This document shows, piece by piece, positions 24,067-32,565 of a DNA stretch of 53,609 nucleotides. The notes under the pieces were generated by a model. The model had not been told where the DNA came from and did not search any database. It worked only from the letters and a program-made list of their open reading frames with translations. Position numbers and translations under genes: made by a program. Source of the DNA: Thermoanaerobaculales bacterium (GTDB lineage: Bacteria > Acidobacteriota > Thermoanaerobaculia > Thermoanaerobaculales > Sulfomarinibacteraceae); contig JAIOSJ010000317.1 of assembly GCA_021107705.1 (NCBI GenBank), positions 1 through 53,609 on the forward strand, written 5' to 3'. Numbering within the stretch: the first letter of the stretch is position 1; each line of letters opens with the position of its first letter.

Positions 24067-25563
24067 CTAGTCCTCCAGTTTAAGAATCAGCAAAATGGGC
24101 TGCTGCGCCCGCGGTCGCTGAACGTAGAGCTTCAGGAACCCTTTCTCTCCGATTTTCTCGACCTCGGCAAGCAGATCCTCAGGTCTTTTCACCGGCCGGC
24201 CGTTTGCCTCAAGGATTAAATCCCCGCGCGTCAGACCCTCTTCACCTGCCGGCGAATCCGCCCTGACCCGGGTGATCAGCAATCCCTCGACAGCACCTTC
24301 AATTCGGTACATCTGCCGCGTCCGAGAATCGAGGGTGGTCACCGAGAGCCCAACCCTCTCCGAGACAAAGTCCACACCATCCTCATCTTGCGACGCATCT
24401 TCGCCCTGAGCGGACTGACCGTCTCTCTCCCCAAGGGTCACCTTAATGCGGCTCTTCTTTCCGTCACGAATCACCTCCAGATCAACCTCGGTTCCCGGAG
24501 GATCGGCCGAAATGGTGTCGATCAGAGTGCGAGTGTTCTCGATGGCCACACCGTCCACCTTGATGATGACGTCGCCATGGTTCATGCCTGCCCTCTCCGC
24601 CGGACTTTTTGGAGTCACGGAGATCACCAGGGCGCCCATGCGGGAGTCGAGACCAAAGGCGCCCTGGGCTTTCTGGTCGATATTGTCGATCGATACACCG
24701 AGGTAGCCTCGAACCACCCGACCATGCTCCCGCAACTGAACCAGAATCTTCGCCGCCGTCTTCACCGGAACCGCAAAACCCAGATTTTGCGCACGGGCGT
24801 TAATCGCGGAGTTGATTCCAATGACCTCACCCCGCAAATTGACCAACGGGCCGCCTGAGTTGCCGAAATTGATCGCCGCATCGGTTTGGATGTAGTTTTC
24901 AAAGGAGCGATCAGAAAGACCCAGGGCTCTTCCCTTGGCGGATACCACACCTACCGTAATGGTGTGGTCCATGTCCATTGGGTTCCCGACCGCCATCACC
25001 CACTCACCTACCCGCAGGGCATCGGAATCACCGATCGGGAGGAATGGAAATTTCCTCTCACCGTCCTTCACCCGCAACAGAGCGAGATCAGTGGCCGGAT
25101 CGGTCCCCACGACCTCCGCCGGATAGGACGAACCATCCACCAACTCGACCTTGATCGTGTCGGCATCTTCAATGACGTGATTGTTGGTCAGAAGTTCACC
25201 ACCTTCGGTGATGAAAAACCCCGAGCCCTCTGATCGCCGGGCTTGAGGCTGGTCCTCCTCATGATTCGGTCCAGGTCCAAAGAAGAAATGGAACCGATCC
25301 TGAGGCATTGAACCTCGCTCGGATCTACTTCGATACTCGGTGACGCGAACCGAGACCACAGACGGAATTACGCGATCGGCAAGAGCCACAAAATCCGGCG
25401 CCAGGAAGTTCACGGCTGCCGGAACAGGATTTCGAACTTCCTCCGGTCGATCTGCTCCCACCGACTGGGTCAGATCCAGACCCCCGGAGAGGACCATTCC
25501 AAATACCACAGCAGCCGCCACGACTACCGCGAGAGAAATCATGCTCTGTCTTTGCGTTTTCAC
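24067..25563 (-). CDS. HtrA/Do-like periplasmic serine protease
   Basis: A ~498-residue trypsin-like protease with two PDZ domains that degrades or chaperones misfolded envelope proteins. After a membrane anchor or signal (SMISLAVVVAAAVVFGMVL), the protease domain shows the triad: His129 in LTNNHVIE, Asp159 in ATDLALLR, and Ser236 in GNSGGPLV. PDZ1 (VRGYLGVSI...SPAERAGMNHGDVIIKVDG) and PDZ2 (VGLSVTTLD...SPAGEEGLTRGDLILEANG) follow. The frame opens with TTG at 25611, but GTG at 25563, with GGAGG six bases upstream, is the better start. The anchor may stay uncleaved, since no clear Ala-X-Ala site follows. It stands alone, downstream of the repeat element. Confidence 0.95.
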   Translation of the reverse strand: MKTQRQSMISLAVVVAAAVVFGMVLSGGLDLTQSVGADRPEEVRNPVPAAVNFLAPDFVALADRVIPSVVSVRVTEYRSRSERGSMPQDRFHFFFGPGPNHEEDQPQARRSEGSGFFITEGGELLTNNHVIEDADTIKVELVDGSSYPAEVVGTDPATDLALLRVKDGERKFPFLPIGDSDALRVGEWVMAVGNPMDMDHTITVGVVSAKGRALGLSDRSFENYIQTDAAINFGNSGGPLVNLRGEVIGINSAINARAQNLGFAVPVKTAAKILVQLREHGRVVRGYLGVSIDNIDQKAQGAFGLDSRMGALVISVTPKSPAERAGMNHGDVIIKVDGVAIENTRTLIDTISADPPGTEVDLEVIRDGKKSRIKVTLGERDGQSAQGEDASQDEDGVDFVSERVGLSVTTLDSRTRQMYRIEGAVEGLLITRVRADSPAGEEGLTRGDLILEANGRPVKRPEDLLAEVEKIGEKGFLKLYVQRPRAQQPILLILKLED

Positions 25564-25635
25564 CAATTGCCTCCACAGCCCTTCAGGGCTCACCCCAAGT
25601 AAACCTAGCAATCAACGTGCCATATTCCGCTGGAG

Positions 25636-25814
25636 GCCCGCACTTCTCACCAGGTTTCGTAGCGAGGGCTGCGAAGGGTCGTTAGATGTTGGGTTTCTCG
25701 GGAATCGGGCGACGCAGTCGTAGCAGCGCTCCGTCGAGGAGAACGATTTGCGAAAAGCACGACAGATGGCTGACATGCGCCGCCCGCAGCAGACAGCTGG
25801 TGAGAAACGCGGGC
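25636..25814 (+). repeat. 179-bp MITE-like repeat with terminal inverted repeats, best copy
   Basis: The element is bounded by imperfect inverted ends: GCCCGCACTTCTCACCAG (25636-25653) and CTGGTGAGAAACGCGGGC (25797-25814), 16 of 18 positions complementary. A diverged full-length copy is at 15590-15768, and end fragments lie near 24029 and 35064-35118. No transposase lies inside, so it would be a non-autonomous element. It fills the gap between the HtrA and GAF-GGDEF genes. No target-site duplication was seen. Confidence 0.72.
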
Positions 25815-25860
25815 TAACGCTGTGGGAAAGAAAAATATGCCAAAAAGGCGCATATTCATC

Positions 25861-26985
25861 TCAAGAGGACGTGTTCACCGCCACGCAAACCCGGTCTTTC
25901 CCGGTTTCTTTCGCCTGGTACATCGCCTGATCAGCGGCCCGCATAAGGAGGTTCTTCTTCAGGTCGGTGGACCCCTGGCGGGCGAGATGGATCGGGTAGA
26001 CGGCGGCGCCGACCGACACCGTCAAGGCCGAACGGAGACTCACCGGCCCATCAGCCCACGAAAAGGTTCCGTGCAGAAAAGTGGCCCCACGAAGGGCGCG
26101 GCAGATGCCCTCCCCGACCTCGGCCGCAGCATCGACATCAAAGCCGGGCAAGATCACGACAAATTCATCGCCTCCATAGCGAGCGATGGTCGCTTCGGAC
26201 GCCGTCACGGTCTGCGACAAGAGGTAGGCGAACTCCTTCAAAACCTGAGAGCCGGCCAGGTGCCCCAGAGTATCGTTCACACCCTTGAAGTTGTCGAGGT
26301 CGAGAAAAAGCAGGGCAACTGTTCCTCCGGTAACATCGGCGCGCACCAGTTCCTCGGTGAGTCGATGATGGAAGAAGCGGTCGTTGTGGAGACCGGAGAG
26401 ATCATCACGCCGCGCCATCTCCCCAGCACGCCGCGCATCGAGGAGATTTTCGAGAAAAGCGGACGTGTAACTCCCGAAAACCTCCAGAATTCCAACGTCG
26501 ATCAACGAGTAATTCTCCTCTTTTCTGTTGATCAGCTCGAGAACCCCACACACCGTCTGCTCAATGCGAATGGGCACGGCAACGGCACCCGTCGTCTTGA
26601 AATTCAACGCGGTATCGAAACGACCGTCAAAGTGCGCGTCGTGGGCCGGGTCGGCCAGAAGGTATGGCTCGCCGGTACGGTAAACCTGACCGACGACACC
26701 TTGGTCGGAACACAGCTTCTGACCCAGGAGCGCCTCGGCGGCAGGCCCGAAAGACGCCAAAAAGAAAAGATCGGTCCCCCCCGTGGCATCCATACTCACC
26801 TGAGGTCGATCCATAAGAATAGACCCGGCCGCTGACGGCACAAAGGCGTTGGCCTTGCTCAGAATCTCGACCAGGAAGGGCCCAAGGTCTAGACGAGGCA
26901 GGGAAAAAGCCGTATACCTTCGCCTTTCCAGATGAGGTTCCAGCTTGTCATGGGGAAGAGTCTGCACAGACACGGGCTTATCCAT
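25861..26985 (-). CDS. GAF-GGDEF diguanylate cyclase
   Basis: A 374-residue soluble protein with an N-terminal GAF sensor domain (about 35-180; GVVGQVYRTGEPYLLAD and VPIRIEQTVCGVLELIN) and a C-terminal GGDEF domain (about 190-365). The active-site motif is RYGGDEF (GGDEF at 271-275) and the Mg-binding LFLDLDNFKGVND precedes it at 226-238, so it should make c-di-GMP from two GTP. No RxxD inhibitory site is visible at the usual place five residues before GGDEF. It follows the BatD-like gene by nine bases and so belongs to the MoxR/Bat operon. The second messenger could link this envelope operon to pilus-based behaviour. Confidence 0.92.
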   Translation of the reverse strand: MDKPVSVQTLPHDKLEPHLERRRYTAFSLPRLDLGPFLVEILSKANAFVPSAAGSILMDRPQVSMDATGGTDLFFLASFGPAAEALLGQKLCSDQGVVGQVYRTGEPYLLADPAHDAHFDGRFDTALNFKTTGAVAVPIRIEQTVCGVLELINRKEENYSLIDVGILEVFGSYTSAFLENLLDARRAGEMARRDDLSGLHNDRFFHHRLTEELVRADVTGGTVALLFLDLDNFKGVNDTLGHLAGSQVLKEFAYLLSQTVTASEATIARYGGDEFVVILPGFDVDAAAEVGEGICRALRGATFLHGTFSWADGPVSLRSALTVSVGAAVYPIHLARQGSTDLKKNLLMRAADQAMYQAKETGKDRVCVAVNTSS

Positions 26986-26994
26986 TCAGCCATT

Positions 26995-28659
26995 CTACCG
27001 AAGTAATTGGCGAATGCGCTCCTCCAGATCGCCAACCGTGTCGGTGTGATCGGCCCGGCCCGGCGCGAACCGGACACCTTCCAGCCCTTTTCGAATCGAT
27101 ACCATCTCGGCTTCAACCTCTTGGCTGCGCTCCTCAACCGCCAGATCGAGCCACCATTGTTCCAGCGCGACCTGAAGTTGGCGCGCACGATCAGCCGGGG
27201 ACTGGCCGTGCCGACGGGGAGGTATCACCGCCGACCTGCGCCGAAAAACCAGCATCGCAACCAATCCGCCTCCCAGCAGACCAACAAGAAGAGCGCCGAA
27301 TACCAGAGCCCAAACAGGCCCGGCGCCTCCGCCGTTCAGAGAACGGCCGACAGCGGAAGACCCCGAATCATCAGCCGACGCCGAGCCCGGCATTTCATCA
27401 GGCAGGACCGTCGGTGTGGGGGTTGGAGGCGGTGGTTTGACTTCGAGGCTCAAGGGGCCAAGCGTTCGATAGCGATACTGCCCGGAGCCGGTATCAAACA
27501 CCGCCAACTCAACCGGTACCAGGGTCATTTCTCCCCACCGCCGGGGCACGACCGTCGTGCGCCAGATCCTCAAACCGTGGATTCCGCTCCCGTCCACCGT
27601 GACGCTGCTCTCTTCCTCGGGGGGATAAGTCGTACAGTCCTCACACGAAGGCCAAAGCGCCGGCGCCTTCACCAAAGGAAGATTGCCTCGACCCTCCAGA
27701 GTGATGCTGACCACCGTCGATGAGCCAAACTCAATCTGTTGAGGGGTCATGGAGACCGAGTAGGCCAGGTCTCCGACCGCTCCCGAAAAGCCCCGAGGAG
27801 GTGCAAGTCGAGGTGTGACCCGGGCCTTCAATTCCTCGGTCGATCTCTCGATCACCGTCGGCGGCACAAAAGCGGAACGACCTCGGAAGCCGATGCGCGC
27901 CCCAACCGCCGGAATGGTCAGGGTCTGGGCCTTCAGTGGTATCAAGGCAAAACGCGCGACCTGAAACCGGTTGAAGACCTCGCCTCCGACCTCAACCTGT
28001 TCGGCTTCGGCTTGATCCGGCATTTCAATCGGCTGAACCCACCATCCCGGATATTCGGGCTGTTTGACCCACTCGAAACCATTAATCAACCCGCCCGTGG
28101 TATCCAAAACTACCGACGCAATAACCGGTTGACCCTCGGCGATCTGCTTTCTGCTGAGGAAGTGGCGCAAGACCACCTTGGCGGTCTGCGCCGGACGACG
28201 AGAGCTTCCAAATATGTCGCCGAAGGGATCGGAAATTCCGAATGAAGTTCTCCGTCTCGGGCGCCGGACCTGAATCGTTCCGGGCACAACCGCGGCCGTC
28301 ACCACACCCCCGGACAGACTGTGCTCGCCCACCCTGACCGTAATCGGCCCCGCAGCCGCTTTGCCGACGCCCAGGGGGCGAAGAATCCAACTCAGACTCA
28401 ACGCCGAGGAGGAGCGACCATTCACGAAGCTGAACTGGGTTTCGCTCGATGGACCCTGGACCACCTCAAAGTTCACCATCTCACCCAGGTCGACGGTCGG
28501 CTTGGCGCCCCCAGGCTCAATCACCCGCACTGTCAGACGAGTGAGATCTTCCGTTCCCAATTTCGCCGGATCGAGACTGACCTCCAACGTCGGCACATCG
28601 CTTGCGGCAACGCCAACCGCCCAAGCCATGAAAGCGACCATCAGAACGAAGGGTCTCAC
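26995..28659 (-). CDS. BatD-like (oxygen tolerance) membrane protein
   Basis: A 554-residue protein with a signal peptide (FVLMVAFMAWAVGVAAS), several beta-sandwich repeats characteristic of BatD (LTVRVIEPGG...; LRHFLSRKQIAEGQPVIASV; SVSMTPQQIEFGSSTVVSI), a Pro/Thr linker (KPPPPTPTPTVLPDE), one transmembrane helix (about 450-475, VWALVFGALLVGLLGGGLV) and a helical cytoplasmic tail. BatD is the large periplasmic partner of the VWA proteins BatA/BatB. It overlaps the upstream VWA-TPR gene by 4 bases. Function in the family is poorly defined (aerotolerance, stress, envelope). Confidence 0.85.
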   Translation of the reverse strand: MRPFVLMVAFMAWAVGVAASDVPTLEVSLDPAKLGTEDLTRLTVRVIEPGGAKPTVDLGEMVNFEVVQGPSSETQFSFVNGRSSSALSLSWILRPLGVGKAAAGPITVRVGEHSLSGGVVTAAVVPGTIQVRRPRRRTSFGISDPFGDIFGSSRRPAQTAKVVLRHFLSRKQIAEGQPVIASVVLDTTGGLINGFEWVKQPEYPGWWVQPIEMPDQAEAEQVEVGGEVFNRFQVARFALIPLKAQTLTIPAVGARIGFRGRSAFVPPTVIERSTEELKARVTPRLAPPRGFSGAVGDLAYSVSMTPQQIEFGSSTVVSITLEGRGNLPLVKAPALWPSCEDCTTYPPEEESSVTVDGSGIHGLRIWRTTVVPRRWGEMTLVPVELAVFDTGSGQYRYRTLGPLSLEVKPPPPTPTPTVLPDEMPGSASADDSGSSAVGRSLNGGGAGPVWALVFGALLVGLLGGGLVAMLVFRRRSAVIPPRRHGQSPADRARQLQVALEQWWLDLAVEERSQEVEAEMVSIRKGLEGVRFAPGRADHTDTVGDLEERIRQLLR

Positions 28660-30446
28660 CAGTCCTTCTCCACGGTCCCCGTCTCGGGCGCCGGTGTGCG
28701 CATCGCCTCGCGCGCATCAGCCTCGGCCCGGTCCAACGCCTCGAAAAGACCCCCGTTGGGTTCGGGTGTCGGGGTCGGCGGGGGTTGTTGGGCCTGTCCA
28801 TCCGGCGATGGCGTGGGGGTCGGTTGGGGGCCGTTCTGCTGTTCTTCTTGCTCCTGTTGCTCCTCGTCCTCGTCTTCCTTCTCGTCCTGGTCCTTTTCCT
28901 GTTCCTGCTCCTGTTCTTCTTGTTCCTCCAACAGCCTGAGAGCCAGTTCGTAGTTGCGCTTGGTTCCCGGGTCGGAGGGGTCCGCCAATAGAGCCCTGCG
29001 TAGGGCCTGAACCGCCGCCTCTGCCTGTTGACCTGCCAGAGCCGCCGTACCGACGTTGTAGGCGGCGCCGGCAACCCCACCGCGTTCCGCGGCTTCGAGG
29101 ATCGGCCCAGCCATGTCCCCGGCGCCGGCGGCAGCCAGCGAGGTTCCGAGGTCGAAGAGACGCACAGGATCTTCAGGCGCCAGTATCGCCGCGCCGGCAA
29201 AGCTCTCGACCGATGCCTCGAGGTCCTCTGAGTGCCACTGGGAAACACCGCGGCGGGCCAACCGCCGACTCCCTCCCGGAATCAGGCGTTGCCACCAAGG
29301 GATCTTCAACTCGGGCGGAGGTTCGGCCGGCGCCCCAGGGGCCACTGAACCAGGCACGGCCGCAGGCGCCGGTGCGCCAGGGGCCGGCCCCGCGTGTTGC
29401 GCCATTGCAGGCGCCGTGAGACCAAAGACAATCACCCCGGCCGCCACAAGCACGGTGCGACGACGCCATGGAGACAGCAGAAAACCGAGCAAAAGGCACA
29501 CGGCGCTCAGACCCAAGAAAATCGGGAATCGCTCAATTCTGCGGGGTACCCGGCGGGTCTCCATCTCTCGCGTCCGAAGACGTTCAACCGCTTCGACGAG
29601 TTGCTGCTCTGCACCGACCGAATCCGCTATGATGACCTCCCCCTCGACAATCTCAGTCATCCCCCTCAGGGTTTCGGCTTCGGCATGCGTCACCACCGGT
29701 TGCCCGTCCTTGTCTCTCTTGTAATGCATCGCGCCGGAAGCGTCCACCTCCGGAATCGGCCCACCCTGCTCGGTCCCGACAACCACGCCCAACATGGACA
29801 CGCCGGCGGCCTTCAATGTCTCGGCGGCCGCCTGCGGATTCCCCTGGAGGTTTTCGCCGTCGGTGAAGAACACTGCAACCCGGCCATCGCCCTCCTCCGG
29901 CAGCAGTCTGAGAGCCGCCGTCACCGCCGCCTCGAGATTCGAGCCGGGCCGACCCACCATTCCCGGTTCGACGCCCTCAAGGAACGTGGCCGCCGCATGG
30001 ACATCCGTGGTCAGCGGCACCAGGGCATAGGCCTCACCCGAATAGACCACGACACCGATCCTGTTGCCGGCCAAACCGGGAAGGGACCGCCGCACGATCT
30101 GCAGGGCGGCGGCCAACCGATTCGGCCGGACGTCCGGGCAACGCATCGAGTCCGAGACATCAAGCGCAAATACAAGGTCACGGGTACGAACGGAGACTTC
30201 CGAGGGGAGTTCTCCCCACTGAGGCCGGGCCAGGGCCAGTACAAGCCAGAAAGCCGCCGCACTCCACATCAACAGACGCCACAGACCGGTGGAAGGCGTA
30301 CCACCCATCAGGCGATTCCAGACCGCCGGCGAGGCCAGCCGGCGCTGCTGATCAAGACGCCGCCGGTGGCGCAACAACACTGACAGACCGACAACGACCG
30401 GCACAAGGAGGAACCATAACCGAGCAGGCTCGGCAAAATTTACCAT
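28656..30446 (-). CDS. BatB/BatC-type fusion: VWA domain plus TPR and acidic tail
   Basis: A ~596-residue membrane protein. Two N-terminal transmembrane helices (RLWFLLVPVVVGLSVLL; LLMWSAAAFWLVLALA) precede a VWA domain with an intact MIDAS (FALDVSDSMRC; FFTDGENLQG). A third helix near residue 310 leads to an Ala/Pro linker, then TPR units (LFDLGTSLAAAGAGDMAGPIL; YNVGTAALAGQQAEAAVQAL) and a Glu/Gln-rich low-complexity stretch. BatB and BatC are usually separate genes; here both parts are joined. The frame opens at 30515, but ATG at 30446 with GGGAGG six bases upstream is the start; it overlaps the batA stop by 7 bases. The acidic repeat is encoded by GAG/CAG-rich codons and is prone to slippage. 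Confidence 0.87.
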   Translation of the reverse strand: MVNFAEPARLWFLLVPVVVGLSVLLRHRRRLDQQRRLASPAVWNRLMGGTPSTGLWRLLMWSAAAFWLVLALARPQWGELPSEVSVRTRDLVFALDVSDSMRCPDVRPNRLAAALQIVRRSLPGLAGNRIGVVVYSGEAYALVPLTTDVHAAATFLEGVEPGMVGRPGSNLEAAVTAALRLLPEEGDGRVAVFFTDGENLQGNPQAAAETLKAAGVSMLGVVVGTEQGGPIPEVDASGAMHYKRDKDGQPVVTHAEAETLRGMTEIVEGEVIIADSVGAEQQLVEAVERLRTREMETRRVPRRIERFPIFLGLSAVCLLLGFLLSPWRRRTVLVAAGVIVFGLTAPAMAQHAGPAPGAPAPAAVPGSVAPGAPAEPPPELKIPWWQRLIPGGSRRLARRGVSQWHSEDLEASVESFAGAAILAPEDPVRLFDLGTSLAAAGAGDMAGPILEAAERGGVAGAAYNVGTAALAGQQAEAAVQALRRALLADPSDPGTKRNYELALRLLEEQEEQEQEQEKDQDEKEDEDEEQQEQEEQQNGPQPTPTPSPDGQAQQPPPTPTPEPNGGLFEALDRAEADAREAMRTPAPETGTVEKDW

Positions 30447-31444
30447 GGTGTGCCTCCCGCCAAACTCTCGATCCCCGCCGCAGCCAGGAGCATGAAAAGG
30501 GCGACCAGCGCCCATGGTTCAAAACGCTCCCGGTAGCGAACCAATTTGGTTGATGTGAATTCAGTCGTCTCGAGAGCATCGATCTCTTCGAAGACCGCAC
30601 TCAGTGCCTTTCCGTCGCGCGCACGAAAGGAAGTCCCTCCGGTCCGCCGGGCAATCTCAGCCAGAAGTTCGGGGTTCGTTTCCACTTCGACTTCACGGAT
30701 CTCCCGTTTTTCTCTCCCCGTCCATGGGTCCCTGACGGTGACCGGCATCGGGACCTTGCCGCCTCGCCCCACCAGCACGGTGTGAACCGTCATTTCTTCA
30801 GACTGGGCGAGATCGGCCGCGGTCAGAGGGTCCAGCTGGCCCGAGTTGTTCGACCCGTCGGTGACCAGGACCACGACCTTCGAGTCAGCCTTGGACTTGC
30901 GCAGCCGGCTCACCGCAGTGCCAAGTCCCATTCCGATAGCCGTTCCGTCCGGAAGGGCGCCGATTTCAACATCACCGAGCAGGCGACCCGCAACTTCGTG
31001 ATCCAGAGTCAAGGGACATAGGGTGACGGCCGCTCCGGCGAAGACCACCAGGGCGATTCGATCGTGCGGACGCCCATCGAGAAAGGCACCGATCACATTC
31101 TTGGCCACCCCAAGGCGATCCGTCGGCCTGAAATCCAACGCGGCCATCGAACCGGACACATCCAGAACCACCGCCAAATCAACACCCTCGGCCCTCTCAA
31201 TATTGCGGGAGAGAACTTCCTGCGGCCGGGCGAGTGAGACGGCGAGGGGCACAAATGCCGCTGCGGCCAGAAAACCGGAGATCACCGTCGCACCGACCCG
31301 CAGGTCCAGTCGTCGGGGACCGGATCCTCCCGGCGCCACGGGGAACGGAAAACGCTGCCGACGCCGCCTCAGCCACCACAGTCCCGCCGCAGGAATCAAC
31401 AAGCTTGCGAGAAGCAAGAACTCGGGCACGGCGAGCCGCATCAT
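30440..31444 (-). CDS. BatA-type VWA membrane protein
   Basis: A 334-residue protein with N-terminal helices (FLLLASLLIPAAGLWWLR; VISGFLAAAAFVPLAVSLA), a VWA domain with MIDAS residues (LAVVLDVSGSMAALDF, DGTAIGMGLG, VLVTDGSNNSG), and a C-terminal transmembrane helix (WALVALFMLLAAAGIE). This is the Aerotolerance/BatA layout. It binds a divalent metal and probably a protein partner through the MIDAS. Starts and stops overlap neighbours by 4 (DUF4381-like) and 7 (BatB/C) bases. Confidence 0.9.
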   Translation of the reverse strand: MMRLAVPEFLLLASLLIPAAGLWWLRRRRQRFPFPVAPGGSGPRRLDLRVGATVISGFLAAAAFVPLAVSLARPQEVLSRNIERAEGVDLAVVLDVSGSMAALDFRPTDRLGVAKNVIGAFLDGRPHDRIALVVFAGAAVTLCPLTLDHEVAGRLLGDVEIGALPDGTAIGMGLGTAVSRLRKSKADSKVVVLVTDGSNNSGQLDPLTAADLAQSEEMTVHTVLVGRGGKVPMPVTVRDPWTGREKREIREVEVETNPELLAEIARRTGGTSFRARDGKALSAVFEEIDALETTEFTSTKLVRYRERFEPWALVALFMLLAAAGIESLAGGTPW

Positions 31445-32565
31445 GGTTTTCCCCCAGATTCCGGCTCGGGCATCAGGTGACGTTCAAGGTGACGTCCCAC
31501 ATCGAGCGTGGTCTCTCGGGCGGCAATCAACTCTGCGTCACCAACTCCGCGGCGCCCGAAACGAACCCCATCCGCAACCCCAGTCACACTCTGCAAACTT
31601 GCCTGGATCTCGGACGGCCAGTTCGACCTTCGGGCCAACAAGCGAAGCTCGTGCGAGGTCATTTCCGCCGCCGGCTCGCCGGTGCGTCGCTCGAGATACC
31701 GACGCACGCCCCCTGCCAGACGGTCACAGACCTCCGGCGCCGAAAGCAGGCCAACCCGCGCCCTGAGATCTTCGAGCAGCTGCTGCAATTCCTCGAACGG
31801 AGGCAATGCTCCGGCCTCCAGAACGTCGGCCCCAGCCCTCCGTCTGCGTCGCCACCACAAAGCGGCGACCGCAACCAGCGGGGCCAATAGAAGAAAGAGC
31901 GGCAGAACCCACTCCCACGGAAAACCGTGGACACCGACCGGGTCGTGCAAGGGCGCCGGCGCCCCATCGTCGTCGGCCGCCAGAACCGTCGCAACGGTGA
32001 TTGACGGTCCTTCGTTCGACAAAATTTCAAGAACCTCGCCCTCGTCGTCGCGGAGACCCGCAACAAGAATCGGTAATTCCATCGCGCCGATCTTCAGGGG
32101 TGCGAGCACAACCTCCCATGCCGGGGGTTCGGCGCCCGGCACTTCCCGCGGCGGGGTGATGATCGCCCACGAATCCTGGTCTTGCGTCTGGAGGCTCAGA
32201 TCTCCCCATAGAGAACCCTCACCGCCGCGTGCCTGAACCCGCACCGCGATCGGATCTCCGACCTCGAAAGTCTCTCCCGAGACCCTCAGTTCCAGGGCCG
32301 CGTCACTCGCCTCGCCGGCTTGGAGCACCCCGGCGCCAACAAGAAAAAATAACCACAAAAAGGCACAAAAAGGCACAAAAAGGAAGCCAATAAGATTGTT
32401 GTGGTTGCGTTGTAGCGCGACTGCCCGGCCCGCATTCTCGTACGCTGAATCTTGCAGACAGCTAAGCTGAGAGCCGATAGCTGATAGCTGAAAGCTGATA
32501 GCTTTACCTCGCACGTCGCCGCTCCCGTCGCTCGAGAAGGGCCTGAATGGCCGGTAAATAGTCAT
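31441..32565 (-). CDS. Membrane protein with BatD-like N-terminus and DUF4381-like C-terminus
   Basis: An envelope protein that occupies the DUF4381 position between the DUF58 and BatA genes. From about residue 85 it has a beta-sandwich (LELRVSGETFEVGDPIAVRV), then a transmembrane helix (WVLPLFLLLAPLVAVAALWW), then a helical cytoplasmic domain (LPPFEELQQLLEDLRARVGLL, VRRYLERRTG) like DUF4381. The reported 374-codon frame starts at 32565, 62 bases inside the DUF58 gene. The first ~57 residues are translations of intergenic repeats (heptamers and CTTTTTGTGC units), so the start is doubtful. The hydrophobic FVPFCAFLWLFFLVGAGVLQA at about 63-83, itself largely repeat-encoded, may act as the signal peptide, with GTG at 32376 a candidate start. 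Confidence 0.75.
   Translation of the reverse strand: MTIYRPFRPFSSDGSGDVRGKAISFQLSAIGSQLSCLQDSAYENAGRAVALQRNHNNLIGFLFVPFCAFLWLFFLVGAGVLQAGEASDAALELRVSGETFEVGDPIAVRVQARGGEGSLWGDLSLQTQDQDSWAIITPPREVPGAEPPAWEVVLAPLKIGAMELPILVAGLRDDEGEVLEILSNEGPSITVATVLAADDDGAPAPLHDPVGVHGFPWEWVLPLFLLLAPLVAVAALWWRRRRRAGADVLEAGALPPFEELQQLLEDLRARVGLLSAPEVCDRLAGGVRRYLERRTGEPAAEMTSHELRLLARRSNWPSEIQASLQSVTGVADGVRFGRRGVGDAELIAARETTLDVGRHLERHLMPEPESGGKP
32339..32392 (-). repeat. CTTTTTGTGC-type 10-bp-period repeat
   Basis: The minus strand reads CCTTTTTGTG three times in succession, then GTTATTTTTT. It matches the degenerate copy at 1313-1352 in sequence and orientation. It lies inside the 5' end of the DUF4381-like frame and encodes part of its hydrophobic segment. 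Confidence 0.6.
32471..32507 (+). repeat. Heptamer tandem repeat (GATAGCT)n
   Basis: GATAGCT, GATAGCT, GAAAGCT, GATAGCT follow one another, after a related AGCTGAGAGCC unit. The array touches the DUF58 stop codon at 32504. It is a simple-sequence array of the kind common in intergenic DNA; no protein-binding function can be assigned. Confidence 0.7.

Noticed and set aside
28750-28990. Open plus-strand frames opposite the BatB/C acidic tail (Ser/Cys- and Leu-rich)
   Set aside because: They are antisense translations of the Glu/Gln repeat on the minus strand; no ribosome site or domain supports them.
32471-32507. CRISPR-like array
   Set aside because: The units are 7 bases with no spacers; it is a simple tandem repeat.
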